64,000 nt of DNA from Pseudomonadota bacterium (lineage in GTDB: Bacteria; Pseudomonadota; Gammaproteobacteria; Burkholderiales; Burkholderiaceae_C), in the NCBI GenBank assembly GCA_021845965.1, contig JAJZUZ010000002.1:1-64000 (forward strand), read 5' to 3'. Shown piece by piece: positions 38,719 through 48,004 of the stretch; the first letter of the stretch is position 1, and each line of letters begins with the position of its first letter. The translations under genes and the position numbers were made by a program. Under the pieces are notes generated by a model. The model saw only the letters and a list, made by a program, of their open reading frames with translations, was not told the origin of the DNA and did no database searches.

Positions 38719-39560
38719 AAACGCGTGCCGAGCGAGAGGCGCCAGAGGTCCTCGGTGCCGAAATTGGCATTCGGGTCATAGACCAGCCGCAGGAAGTAGC
38801 GCGGCCAGTCATAGCTGAGACTGGCACCCCAGCGGTGGATGGTGACGCCGTCCACCCGGCCTTCCTTGTACAGCAGGTCCACGGTCAGGCGCTGCGCATC
38901 GGGCAGGGCCTGGCGCCAGTACAGGTGCAGGTGGCGCTGGTCCGGGTTCTCGCGGTTGTCCTGGATCCACTGCAGGGCCAGCGTGCGGCCGTTGTCGGCG
39001 CGGTGGCCGGCGGACAGCAGGTAGGCATCGTTCGGGTCGAAGTTCAGGTTCCAGTAGGGCTGCAGATTGGTACGCCCCAGGCCAGCGCCGACGAACCAGC
39101 GCTCGCCCGTCTCCACCTGCAGGCTGCCGCCGACAAAGCCTTGCGAGGCCAGTTGCAGCGATGGGGTGACGCGTACGGGCTCACCCCAGGTGCGGTCCCA
39201 GCCGGCACGCCCCTGGCGCACGTCCTGTCCGGTGGATTCGAAGTAGCCGATCCACGCGTTGCCCAGCGCGGAGCTGTGGCGCAGGTTCACGTCGGTGCCG
39301 GTGGCGCCGCCGGCGAACTGGTAGTGGCCGGCGGTGAACTTGAAGGGTGCCGAAGGCGGGGCGCTTTCCGGCAGCGCGGGCGAGGCCGCATCGGCCCGCG
39401 CGCCGCCAGCGGCCAGCAGGAGCGCGGCCAGCGCCAGCGCACGGTGCCGGCCCGGGCGCGTCGGGAAGGCCGGGGCTGCCAAGCTGCGCTCGCGCGAAGC
39501 GGGTCTCGTCAGCCGACCCTCAAGGCGCCGGCCGCTCCGGCCCCTGGCGCCCGTCGGCAC
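38715..39560 (-). CDS. Putative outer-membrane beta-barrel protein (start uncertain)
   Basis: Signal-like ALALAALLLAAGGARADA and alternating amphipathic strands ending ...DLWRLSLGTRF (C-terminal Phe). Confidence 0.6.
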   Translation of the reverse strand: MPTGARGRSGRRLEGRLTRPASRERSLAAPAFPTRPGRHRALALAALLLAAGGARADAASPALPESAPPSAPFKFTAGHYQFAGGATGTDVNLRHSSALGNAWIGYFESTGQDVRQGRAGWDRTWGEPVRVTPSLQLASQGFVGGSLQVETGERWFVGAGLGRTNLQPYWNLNFDPNDAYLLSAGHRADNGRTLALQWIQDNRENPDQRHLHLYWRQALPDAQRLTVDLLYKEGRVDGVTIHRWGASLSYDWPRYFLRLVYDPNANFGTEDLWRLSLGTRF

Positions 39561-40020
39561 GTGCCGACAGGTAGGCGTAGAGGTCCAGGATGTGCGCGTT
39601 CACGCGCGGCTCGTCCTGCCAGGCCGGCATGGTGATGGGCTGTTCCTTGCGCTGCATGATGGCTTCCACCTGGGCTTCGCTCGGCGTGCGCGGTGTGGCC
39701 GGCGGGGTGCCCTGCAGGGTGGCGTCATAGCGCAACAGCACCAGGCTGACGAACTGGCGCGAACTGAGGTTCTGCACGCGCGACAGCAGATTGGGTGCGT
39801 TGCTGGTGCCGCCGGCGTCGGCGCCGTGGCAGCGTGCGCAGCGGTCCTGGAAGACGCGCCAGCCCATGTAGGCCGAGCCTGGGGGCTGCTGCTCCTGCGC
39901 CACCTGGCGTGCGGCCTTGGGGTTCTCCCATTCGACGGCACAGCCGGTCGCCAGCAGGGCGGCGGCGGCCAGCGCGCCCCACCAGCGGCCCTGTCCTGTC
40001 ATCGTGGTCTTCTGTTTCAT
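39520..40020 (-). CDS. Cytochrome c-type lipoprotein
   Basis: MKQKTTMTGQGRWWGALAAAALLATGCAVEWENP; heme motif DRCARCHGADAGGTSNAPNLL. Confidence 0.88.
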   Translation of the reverse strand: MKQKTTMTGQGRWWGALAAAALLATGCAVEWENPKAARQVAQEQQPPGSAYMGWRVFQDRCARCHGADAGGTSNAPNLLSRVQNLSSRQFVSLVLLRYDATLQGTPPATPRTPSEAQVEAIMQRKEQPITMPAWQDEPRVNAHILDLYAYLSARADGRQGPERPAP

Positions 40021-40167
40021 GGATCTGCCTCGTGTATGCTGCTCGCTGAGGTTCATTGTGCATGAAGCGATGGGTGCCGGCCCGGGCAGCGCCTGCTAGA
40101 CTGCTGGCCCGCGCAGCGCCCGGCGAAGGCCGGGTGGCGCGACCCGCCGCCACCCCCTGCCTGCTCC

Positions 40168-41094
40168 ATGATTCTTCGCGACCGTCCCTCCGGCCTCAGG
40201 CTGTTTCTCGTGCTGCGCGGTTCCGTGATGGCGCGCATCCGCAATGTGCTGCTGTTCAACGTGGCGCTGGCGACGGCGGTCACCTTCACCCATGGCGTGC
40301 TGTTCCAGTTCAAGGTCACGCTGACGACGATCCCCTTCACCCTGATCGGGCTGGCGCTGGCGATCTTCCTCGGCTTTCGCAACACGGCTGCCTACGACCG
40401 CTACTGGGAGGCGCGCAAGCTGTGGGGCGAGCTGGTGCTGCGCAGCCGCAACCTGGCGCGCCAGTGCCTGCACCTGATCGAGGCGCCGGCACCGGGCCAG
40501 CCGGACCTGCGCGAGCGCATGGTGCGCCGCTCGGTCGCCTTCTGCCATGCCCTGCGGGTGCAGTTGCGCGGCAGCGCTGACACGCGGGCCATCGAGGCCA
40601 TGCTGAGTCCGCAGGAGTGGCAGCAGGTGGCCGGCAGCGGCAACCGCCCCCAGGCCCTGATGCTGCGCATGGGCGCCGACCTGGCCGCCTGTCATCGCCT
40701 GGGCCAGATCGACAGCCCGCTGGCGGCGCAGATCGACGATACGCTCTCGGCCATGACCTCGGCCGCGGCTTCATGCGAACGCATCGCGGGCACGCCGCTG
40801 CCCTTCTCCTACACGCTGCTGCTGCACCGCACGGCCTACCTCTACTGTTTCCTGCTCCCCTTCGGGCTGGTCGACACCATCGGTGTCATGACGCCCGTGG
40901 TGGTGGGCATCGTGGCCTACACCTTCTTCGGTCTGGACGCGCTGGGGGACGAGATCGAGGAGCCCTTCGGCACCGAGCCCAACGATCTGCCGCTGGATGC
41001 CATCTGCCGCGGCATCGAGATTGCCCAGCTGGAAGCGCTGGGCGTCACCGAGCTGCCGCCGCCGCTGGAACCGGTGGACTACTGCCTGCTGTGA
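40168..41094 (+). CDS. Bestrophin family protein
   Basis: FTLIGLALAIFLGFRNTAAYDRYWEARKLWGELVLRSRNLARQ; YTFFGLDALGDEIEEPFGTEPNDLPLDAICRGIE. Confidence 0.93.
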   Translation: MILRDRPSGLRLFLVLRGSVMARIRNVLLFNVALATAVTFTHGVLFQFKVTLTTIPFTLIGLALAIFLGFRNTAAYDRYWEARKLWGELVLRSRNLARQCLHLIEAPAPGQPDLRERMVRRSVAFCHALRVQLRGSADTRAIEAMLSPQEWQQVAGSGNRPQALMLRMGADLAACHRLGQIDSPLAAQIDDTLSAMTSAAASCERIAGTPLPFSYTLLLHRTAYLYCFLLPFGLVDTIGVMTPVVVGIVAYTFFGLDALGDEIEEPFGTEPNDLPLDAICRGIEIAQLEALGVTELPPPLEPVDYCLL

Positions 41095-41115
41095 GCGCGG
41101 GCCGCTGGCCGTGCG

Positions 41116-41415
41116 TCAATGCGCCGCCGGCTGGGCGGTGAGGGTGACGGGCACGGTCCGCGGGAGCGCGCCGGCCACCGTGCGCGCCTCGCGCCGGCGC
41201 CGGATCCAGGCCATCGGTGTGGTGCTGGTGTACTTGAAAAACAGCGCGTTGAGCGTCTGGTGGTCCAGGCCGCTGTACTGCATGAGTTCCTGCCAGCCCA
41301 GCGGCGCATCGAGCTGAGCGTCGATCCAGGCACAAAGGTCATCAAACTTCTGCTTGAGATCGGTCAAGGCCGGTCGTTTGCGACCGGGTACGGGCGGTTC
41401 CAACACGCTTGGCAT
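41116..41415 (-). CDS. Small AraC-type HTH domain protein (99 aa)
   Basis: LKQKFDDLCAWIDAQLDAPLGWQELMQYSGLDHQTLNALFFKYTSTTPMAWIRRRREA. Confidence 0.7.
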   Translation of the reverse strand: MPSVLEPPVPGRKRPALTDLKQKFDDLCAWIDAQLDAPLGWQELMQYSGLDHQTLNALFFKYTSTTPMAWIRRRREARTVAGALPRTVPVTLTAQPAAH

Positions 41416-41540
41416 TTTCTTGTCTCCGCTAGAGGTTCTCGCAATGGCGCTGAGCCGAATCAGCTTGCCGTCCCATGCAGGCGACGGGCAAGGGCGCGGC
41501 TGGCGCCAAGGGGAACCGGCATGGTACTGCCGGTCCGGCA

Positions 41541-41568
41541 AAAAAAAGACTGCCCGGGGGCAGTCTTT
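41541..41568. terminator. Rho-independent terminator (minus-strand liv operon)
   Basis: AAAGACTGCC-cggg-GGCAGTCTTT; A tract on + strand upstream (T tract for minus transcription). Confidence 0.88.
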
Positions 41569-41583
41569 GTAAGCATTGGTATC

Positions 41584-42504
41584 TCAGGGCTTCCTCGCCA
41601 GCCGGTGCTCGATCTCGCCCACGATGCCGCGGCGGAAGACCAGCACACAGACCACGAAGGTGCTGCCCATGATGATGGTGACCCAGGAGCCCAGGTCGGC
41701 CAGGTAGTTCTGCATGGTGATGACGACGCTGGCGCCCAGCGCCGGGCCCAGGATGGTGCCCATGCCGCCCAGCAGGGTCATCAGCACCACCTCGCCGGAC
41801 ATCTGCCAGCTCACGTCGGTCAGCGTGGCCAGGCCCAGTGCGAGCGCCTTGCTGGCGCCGGCCATGCCGGCCAGCGTGGCCGAGAGCACGTAGGCCATGA
41901 GCTTGTAGCGGTCCACGTTGTAGCCCAGCGAGAGGGCGCGCGCCTCGTTCTCGCGGATGGACTTCAGCACCTGGCCGAAGGGCGAGTGGATGGTGCGGTG
42001 GATCAACGCAAAGCCCGCCACGGCCACCGCCAGCACGAAGTAGTACATGACGCGGTCGTCGCTCAGGTCGACCAGGCCCAGCAGCTTGCCGCGCGGCACG
42101 CTCTGGATGCCGTCTTCAGCGTAGGTGAAGGGCGCCTGCACGCAGATGAAGTAGACCATCTGCGCCAGCGCCAGCGTGACCATGGCGAAGTAGATGCCCT
42201 GGCGGCGCACGGCCAGCCAGCCGGTGACGATGCCGATGGCGGTGGCGCTCAGCGTGCCGGCCAGCACCGCCAGCTCGGGCGTCAGGCCCCAGACCTTGGC
42301 GGCGTGCGCGGATACATAGGCCGCGAAGCCGAAGAACATGGCGTGCCCGAAGGAGAGCAGGCCGGTGTAGCCGATCAGCAGGTTGAAGGCGCTCGCGAAC
42401 AGGGCGAAGCACAGGCAGGTCATCAGGAAGATGGGGTAGCCCACGAAGGGGGCCGCGATCAGCGCCAGCAGCAGGACGACGTAGAGGAGGGCTGACTTCT
42501 TCAT
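41584..42504 (-). CDS. livM: Branched-chain amino acid ABC transporter permease (LivM)
   Basis: MKKSALLYVVLLLALIAAPFVGYPIFLMTCLCFALFASAFNLLIGYTGLLSFGHAMFFGFAAYV. Confidence 0.92.
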   Translation of the reverse strand: MKKSALLYVVLLLALIAAPFVGYPIFLMTCLCFALFASAFNLLIGYTGLLSFGHAMFFGFAAYVSAHAAKVWGLTPELAVLAGTLSATAIGIVTGWLAVRRQGIYFAMVTLALAQMVYFICVQAPFTYAEDGIQSVPRGKLLGLVDLSDDRVMYYFVLAVAVAGFALIHRTIHSPFGQVLKSIRENEARALSLGYNVDRYKLMAYVLSATLAGMAGASKALALGLATLTDVSWQMSGEVVLMTLLGGMGTILGPALGASVVITMQNYLADLGSWVTIIMGSTFVVCVLVFRRGIVGEIEHRLARKP

Positions 42505-43391
42505 TATTTTTCCCGGCCGAACAAACCTGCGGGGCGCACGAGCAACACGATCGCCATGATGATGAACACCACTGTGGTGGAGGCCTCGGCGTAGAACACC
42601 TTGGTCAGGCCCTCGATCAGGCCCAGCCCCAGGCCGGTCAGGATGGAGCCGAGGATGGAGCCCATGCCGCCGATCACCACCACCGCGAACACCACGATGA
42701 TGATCTGCGAGCCCATCAGCGGGCTCACCTGATAGATGGGCGCAGCCATCACGCCGGCCAGGCCGGCCAGGCCGACGCCGAAGGCGTAGGTCAGCGTGAC
42801 CATGAGCGGCACGTTGATGCCGAAGGCCTTGACCATATTGGGGTTCTCGGTGCCGGCGCGCAGGTAGGCGCCCAGCTTGGTCTTTTCGATCACGAACCAG
42901 GTGAACAGGCACACCACGAGGGCCACCACCACCACCCAGGCGCGGTACTTGGGCAGCATCATGAAGCCGAGGTCGAACACGCCGCGGAAGACGTCGGGCA
43001 GGTCGTAGGGCAGGCCGGAGGAGCCGTAGGCCTCGCGGAACACGCCTTCCAGGATCAGGGCCAGGCCGAAGGTCAGCAGCAGGCCATAGAGATGGTCGAG
43101 CTGGTGCAGCCAGCGCAGCATGGTCTTTTCGATGACGATGCCGATCACTGCCACCCCGATCGGGGCCAGCACGAGGGCAAACCAGTAGTTGATACCGGCG
43201 TAGTTCAGCAGCATCCAGGCAAAGAAGGCGCCCACCATGTAGAGCGCGCCATGCGCGAAGTTCACGATGTTGAGCATGCCGAAGATCACGGCCAGGCCCA
43301 GCGACAGCATGGCATAGAAGGCACCGTTGACCAGCCCGATCATGAGCTGGCCCAGCAGGGCCTGGATGGGAACACCGAAGATTTCTGTCAT
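42504..43391 (-). CDS. livH: Branched-chain amino acid ABC transporter permease (LivH)
   Basis: MTEIFGVPIQALLGQLMIGLVNGAFYAMLSLGLAVIFGMLNIVNFAHGALYMVGAF. Confidence 0.93.
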   Translation of the reverse strand: MTEIFGVPIQALLGQLMIGLVNGAFYAMLSLGLAVIFGMLNIVNFAHGALYMVGAFFAWMLLNYAGINYWFALVLAPIGVAVIGIVIEKTMLRWLHQLDHLYGLLLTFGLALILEGVFREAYGSSGLPYDLPDVFRGVFDLGFMMLPKYRAWVVVVALVVCLFTWFVIEKTKLGAYLRAGTENPNMVKAFGINVPLMVTLTYAFGVGLAGLAGVMAAPIYQVSPLMGSQIIIVVFAVVVIGGMGSILGSILTGLGLGLIEGLTKVFYAEASTTVVFIIMAIVLLVRPAGLFGREK

Positions 43392-43457
43392 GTCTTGCTC
43401 TTCAGGGGCGGTCCGCAACGCGGGTTGCGCACCGCCCCGCCTCAACTCAGGAGGTGC

Positions 43458-44675
43458 TTACTTCTTGATGGCGGCGCACTTGCTCTGGGACAGCGGCAGG
43501 AAGGCGTCTTCGCCCTTGACCGTGCCCTTGAGCTTGTAATAGTCCCAGGGGCCCTTGGATTCGGCCGGGCTCTTGACCTGGAACAGGTACATGTCGTGCA
43601 CCATGCGGCCGTCCTCGCGGATCTTGCCGCCCTTGGCGAACATGTCGTTGATCGGCATCTCGTGCATCTTCTTCATCACGGCGGCGGTGTCGTCCGTGCC
43701 GGCGGCCTTGACGGCCTGCAGGTAGTGCATCGTCGCGGAATACACGGAAGCATGGTCCGAGTTCGGCTTGCGGCCGTTCATCTGCTTGCTGTAGCGCTCG
43801 GCCCAGGCGCGGGTCTCGGGGTTCAGGTCCCAGTACCAGCCTTCGGTCAGGTACAGGCCCTGCGCCGTGTTCAGGCCGATGGAATGCACGTCGGTGATCA
43901 GCATCAGCAGCGCGGCCAGGTTCTGCTTCTTGGTCAGGCCGAACTCGGCGGCCGCCTTGACGCTGTTGACCGTGTCCATGCCGGCATTGGCCAGGCCGAT
44001 CACCTTGGCGCCGCTGGACTGGGCCTGCAGCAGGAAGGAGGAGAAGTCGCCCGTGGAGAGCGGGTGGCGCACGGCGCCCAGCACCTTGCCGCCGGCGGCC
44101 TTGACCACCTCGCCGGTGTCCTTCTCCAGCGAGTGGCCGAAGGCGTAGTCGGCGGTCAGGAAGTACCAGGTGTTGCCGCCGTCCTTCACGATGGCCTTGC
44201 CCACCACATTGCTCAGCGCCACGGTGTCCATCAGGTAGTGCACGGCGGTGGCGGGGGAGCAGTCCTCGTTCGTCAGGCGCGCGGTGGCGGCACCGTTGAC
44301 GATGGTGATCTTGTTCTTTTCCTTGCCCAGGGCCTGCACGGTCAGGGCCACGGCAGAGTTGAGGTTTTCCACCGTCATGTCCACGCCGTCACGGTCGAAC
44401 CACTGCTGGGTGACGTTCTTGGCGATATCGGGCTTGTTCTGGTGGTCGGCGTTGAGCACCTCGATCGGCTTGCCGAACATCTTGCCGCCGAAGTCCTGCA
44501 CGGCCATCTTGGCGGCCACCAGGGCGCCCTGGCCGCCGTAGTCGGCATAGACGCCCGACATGTCGGTCAGCACGCCGATCTTGACGGCGTCGCCCGAGAG
44601 TTTCTGGGCTTGCGCCAGGCCGAAGCTGCCGGCCAGCGTAGCCGCGACAGCGGCGGCGATGAGTTTGCGTTTCAT
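43458..44675 (-). CDS. Branched-chain amino acid ABC transporter substrate-binding protein
   Basis: MKRKLIAAAVAATLAGSFGLAQAQKLSGDAVKIGVLTDMSGVYADYGGQGALVAAKMAVQDFGGKMFG. Confidence 0.94.
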   Translation of the reverse strand: MKRKLIAAAVAATLAGSFGLAQAQKLSGDAVKIGVLTDMSGVYADYGGQGALVAAKMAVQDFGGKMFGKPIEVLNADHQNKPDIAKNVTQQWFDRDGVDMTVENLNSAVALTVQALGKEKNKITIVNGAATARLTNEDCSPATAVHYLMDTVALSNVVGKAIVKDGGNTWYFLTADYAFGHSLEKDTGEVVKAAGGKVLGAVRHPLSTGDFSSFLLQAQSSGAKVIGLANAGMDTVNSVKAAAEFGLTKKQNLAALLMLITDVHSIGLNTAQGLYLTEGWYWDLNPETRAWAERYSKQMNGRKPNSDHASVYSATMHYLQAVKAAGTDDTAAVMKKMHEMPINDMFAKGGKIREDGRMVHDMYLFQVKSPAESKGPWDYYKLKGTVKGEDAFLPLSQSKCAAIKK

Positions 44676-44714
44676 GGTTTGCTCCTCGTGGTGGGTTTGT
44701 GGTTGGCGGGAAAT

Positions 44715-45422
44715 TCAGACACCCAGATATTCGTTCAGCATGGCCGCCTTGGCGGACAGCTCGTCCTTGCCGACGGTGGCCACGATCTGGCCGTGCTCCA
44801 TCACGTAGTGGCGGTCGGCCAGCGGCGCGGCGAAGCGGAAGTTCTGCTCGACCAGGATCATGGTCTGGCCCTTGGCCTTGAGCGCGCGGATCACGCGGCC
44901 CAGCGTCTGCACGATGACCGGGGCCAGGCCCTCGGTGATCTCGTCCAGCAGCAGCACCTGCGCGCCCGAGCGCAGGATGCGTGCCATGGCCAGCATCTGC
45001 TGCTCGCCGCCGGACAGGCGGGTGCCCGGGCTGTGGCGGCGTTCCTGCAGGTTGGGGAACATCTCGTAGATCTCGTCCAGCGACATGCCGCCGGGCCCCA
45101 CCTTGGGCGGCAGCAGCAGGTTCTCCTCGCAGGAGAGGGTGGAGAAGATGCCGCGTTCTTCCGGGCAGTAGCCCAGGCCGAGGCGGGCGATCTTGTTGGT
45201 GGGCAGGTGCACGGTCTGCTGGCCCATCACCTCGACCGAGCCGCTGCGCCGGCCCGTCAGGCCCAGGATGGCCTTCAGCGTGGTGGTGCGGCCGGCACCG
45301 TTGCGGCCCAGCAGGGTGACCAGTTCGCCTTCGCGTACCTCGAAGTCCACGCCGTGCAGGATGTGCGACTCGCCGTACCAGGCGTGCAGGCCGGCCACCT
45401 TGAGCAAAGTCTTGCCGCTCAT
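44715..45422 (-). CDS. livF: Branched-chain amino acid ABC transporter ATP-binding protein (LivF)
   Basis: LHAWYGESHILHGVDFEVREGELVTLLGRNGAGRTTTLKAI; LSGGEQQMLAMARIL; LLLDEITEGLAP. Walker A reads GRNGAGRTT (Arg in place of the usual Lys). Confidence 0.92.
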   Translation of the reverse strand: MSGKTLLKVAGLHAWYGESHILHGVDFEVREGELVTLLGRNGAGRTTTLKAILGLTGRRSGSVEVMGQQTVHLPTNKIARLGLGYCPEERGIFSTLSCEENLLLPPKVGPGGMSLDEIYEMFPNLQERRHSPGTRLSGGEQQMLAMARILRSGAQVLLLDEITEGLAPVIVQTLGRVIRALKAKGQTMILVEQNFRFAAPLADRHYVMEHGQIVATVGKDELSAKAAMLNEYLGV

Positions 45423-46183
45423 GCGTGCTGCTCCTCGCTGGAGCCCACATAGGCTTCGAGCACGCGCGGATCCTTGGACACCTGCGCGTACGGCCCCTCG
45501 GCCAGCACGCTGCCGCGCGCCAGCACGGTGATGGTGTCGCACAGGTTGGAGATCACGCTCATGTTGTGTTCCACCATCAGCACCGTGCGGTTGGCGGCCA
45601 CCTTGCGGATCAGCTCCACCACGCGGCCCACGTCCTCGTGGCCCATGCCCTGCGTGGGTTCGTCCAGCAGCATCAGCTCCGGCTCCAGCGCCAGGGTGGT
45701 GGCAATCTCCAGCGCGCGTTTGCGGCCGTAGGGCAGCTCCACCGTCTTGGTCTGCGCGAAGGAGGCCAGGTCCACCGATTCCAGCAGCGCCATGGCCTGG
45801 TCGTTCAGGGTGTACAGCGTGGACTCGGGTTTCCAGAAGTGAAAGCTCGTGCCCAGCTTGCGCTGCAGGCCCACGCGCACGTTCTCCAGCACGGTCAGGT
45901 GCGGGAACACGGCCGAGATCTGGAACGAGCGCACCAGGCCGGCGCGCGCCACCGCGGCCGGCGCCGTGTAGGTGATGTCTTCGCCCTTGTAGAGGATCTG
46001 GCCCGAGGTGGGCGGCAGGAACTTGGTCAGCAGGTTGAAGACGGTGGTCTTGCCGGCGCCGTTGGGGCCGATCAGCGCGTGGATGGAGCCGCGTTTGACC
46101 TTCAGGTTGACGTGGTCTACCGCGACGAAGCCCTTGAATTCGCGGGTGAGCTCGCGCGTTTCGAGAATGATGTCTGCACTCAT
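45419..46183 (-). CDS. livG: Branched-chain amino acid ABC transporter ATP-binding protein (LivG)
   Basis: ALIGPNGAGKTTVFNLLTKFLPPTSGQI; LVRSFQISAVFPHLTVLENVRVGLQ; LMLLDEPTQGMGHEDVGRVVELI. Confidence 0.93.
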   Translation of the reverse strand: MSADIILETRELTREFKGFVAVDHVNLKVKRGSIHALIGPNGAGKTTVFNLLTKFLPPTSGQILYKGEDITYTAPAAVARAGLVRSFQISAVFPHLTVLENVRVGLQRKLGTSFHFWKPESTLYTLNDQAMALLESVDLASFAQTKTVELPYGRKRALEIATTLALEPELMLLDEPTQGMGHEDVGRVVELIRKVAANRTVLMVEHNMSVISNLCDTITVLARGSVLAEGPYAQVSKDPRVLEAYVGSSEEQHA

Positions 46184-46457
46184 GTGGCGGGGCCTGGGCC
46201 CTGTCTCCGATTCTTCTCACCAGGTCACCATGGACCCGATGCTATTCACACACACGGATGGTAGCCCCCGCCTTCCGGCGCGAGCATGAGGGATTCCCCT
46301 CGCTCACCGCCGGGTGGAAGCAGTTTTTACCCGTGCGGCGTAAGTAGATTCCACAGTGGCGCCACCTCCGGCGCGCCATTCCCGGCGGCAGAGCTGGTCG
46401 CGCGGCACGGGCCGCTCCTGGCGCTGCAGGCCGAAGGCCCGGTGCCGCAGCGTAGGC

Positions 46458-47702
46458 TCAATGCCTGGCGTGCCGGCGGTGATACGTCAACGCGAACAAG
46501 ACCGCGCCAAAACCTGACGCCGCCCCCATCCCCAGCGCCCAGCGCGGGCCCCAGGTGTCGGCCACCCAGCCCACCAGCGGCGCGCCCAGCGGCGTGCAGC
46601 CCAGGAAGATGGCCATGTAGATCGCCATCACGCGCCCGCGCATGGCGGGCTGCGTGCGCAGCTGCACCAGGCTGTTGGTGGAGGTGGTGAAGGTCTGCGC
46701 GCTGGCACCCATGGCCACCAGCGCGGCGCCGAAGGTCCAGGCGTTGGGCATCAGCGCCGCCAGCGTGCAGGCCAGGCCGAAGGCCAGCGCGCTCAGGGCC
46801 AGCAGCGCCACGCGCGGTGACTCGCGCCGCGCCGACAGCAGGGCGCCGAAAACCGAGCCCAGCGCCATGGTGGACGAGAGCGCGCCATACAGGTGCGGCC
46901 CGCCGTGAAATTCCGTGACCGACATGGTGGAGATGAAGATCGGAAAGTTCAGGCCGTAGGTGCCCACCAGGAAGAGCATGGTCAGCGCAATCACCAGGTC
47001 CGGCCGCTGCCGCACATACCGCAGGCCGTCCAGCATGCCCGCGCCGGACACCGGTGCCTTGGGCAGGTGGCGCAGTTCACTCGCGCGCATCTTCAGCAGC
47101 GCCGCCAGCACGGCCACGAAGCTCAGCGCGTTGACGAAGAACAGCCAGCCCGTACCGATGGCGGCAATGACGACGCCCGCCACCGCCGGGCCGATCAGCT
47201 GCGCGCTGTTGAACAGCGTGGAGTTCAGCGCCACGGCATTCGGCAGGTCCTCGTCGCCCACCAGCTCGGCCGCGAAGATCTGGCGCACCGGCGCATCAAA
47301 GGCGGCGATGCAGCCCATCAACCCCGCGAACAGATACACGTGCCAGAGCGTGACCCAGCCCGTGACCACCAGCAGCCCCAGGCCCAGCGCCGTGCCCGCC
47401 AGCGCGGACTGCGTGACGAGCAGGATCTTGCGCCGGTCCACCCGGTCGGCCAGGCGACCGGCCCAGGGCATGAGAGCGATGGGCGGGCCGAACTGCAGCG
47501 ACATGACGATGCCCACGGCCGCGCCACTGTGGTTGGTGAGCTGCGTGAGCACCAGCCAGTCCTGCGCAATGCGCTGCATCCACGTGCCCACGTTGGAGAT
47601 GAAAGCACCCGCGGCCCAGAGGCGGTAGTTGTAGCGGCGCAGCGAGCGGAAGGTCTTGCTCAGGAAGCCGCCGGAGTGCGGGGTGGGGGCGGTGGAGGGC
47701 AT
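46458..47702 (-). CDS. MFS transporter (Enterobactin exporter/DUF894-like)
   Basis: FRSLRRYNYRLWAAGAFISNVGTWMQRIAQDWLVLTQLTNHSGAAVGIVMSLQFGPPIALMPWAGRLADRVDRRKIL. Confidence 0.92.
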   Translation of the reverse strand: MPSTAPTPHSGGFLSKTFRSLRRYNYRLWAAGAFISNVGTWMQRIAQDWLVLTQLTNHSGAAVGIVMSLQFGPPIALMPWAGRLADRVDRRKILLVTQSALAGTALGLGLLVVTGWVTLWHVYLFAGLMGCIAAFDAPVRQIFAAELVGDEDLPNAVALNSTLFNSAQLIGPAVAGVVIAAIGTGWLFFVNALSFVAVLAALLKMRASELRHLPKAPVSGAGMLDGLRYVRQRPDLVIALTMLFLVGTYGLNFPIFISTMSVTEFHGGPHLYGALSSTMALGSVFGALLSARRESPRVALLALSALAFGLACTLAALMPNAWTFGAALVAMGASAQTFTTSTNSLVQLRTQPAMRGRVMAIYMAIFLGCTPLGAPLVGWVADTWGPRWALGMGAASGFGAVLFALTYHRRHARH

Positions 47703-48004
47703 GGCGGGTGTGGGTCGGCTGTACAGGACGCCGTGACATCGCAGGTCACCCTGTCACCCGGTCGTGGCGCCGGGTTGCCGAGATCTTAGGTTGCCGATGT
47801 AAAGCCTTGCAGGCCAAATGGCAAAGTTGATGAGCGCGTGGCGCAAGGAGGCAATTGAGTATGTGACCTGTGGAGCTTCAGAGACGGTTCTCGCCCCATT
47901 GCAGACGGTCGTTGGGGATTAAAGCGGAGGCTCGATGTTGGAGTTCAATCGTCGACGCTGAGGGGGCGTGGACTTGGACGGGCCAAGGTGGCATTATCGC
48001 GAAC

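Noticed and set aside
43092-45452. 786-aa plus-strand ORF
   Set aside because: Antisense to livH, binding protein and livF genes.
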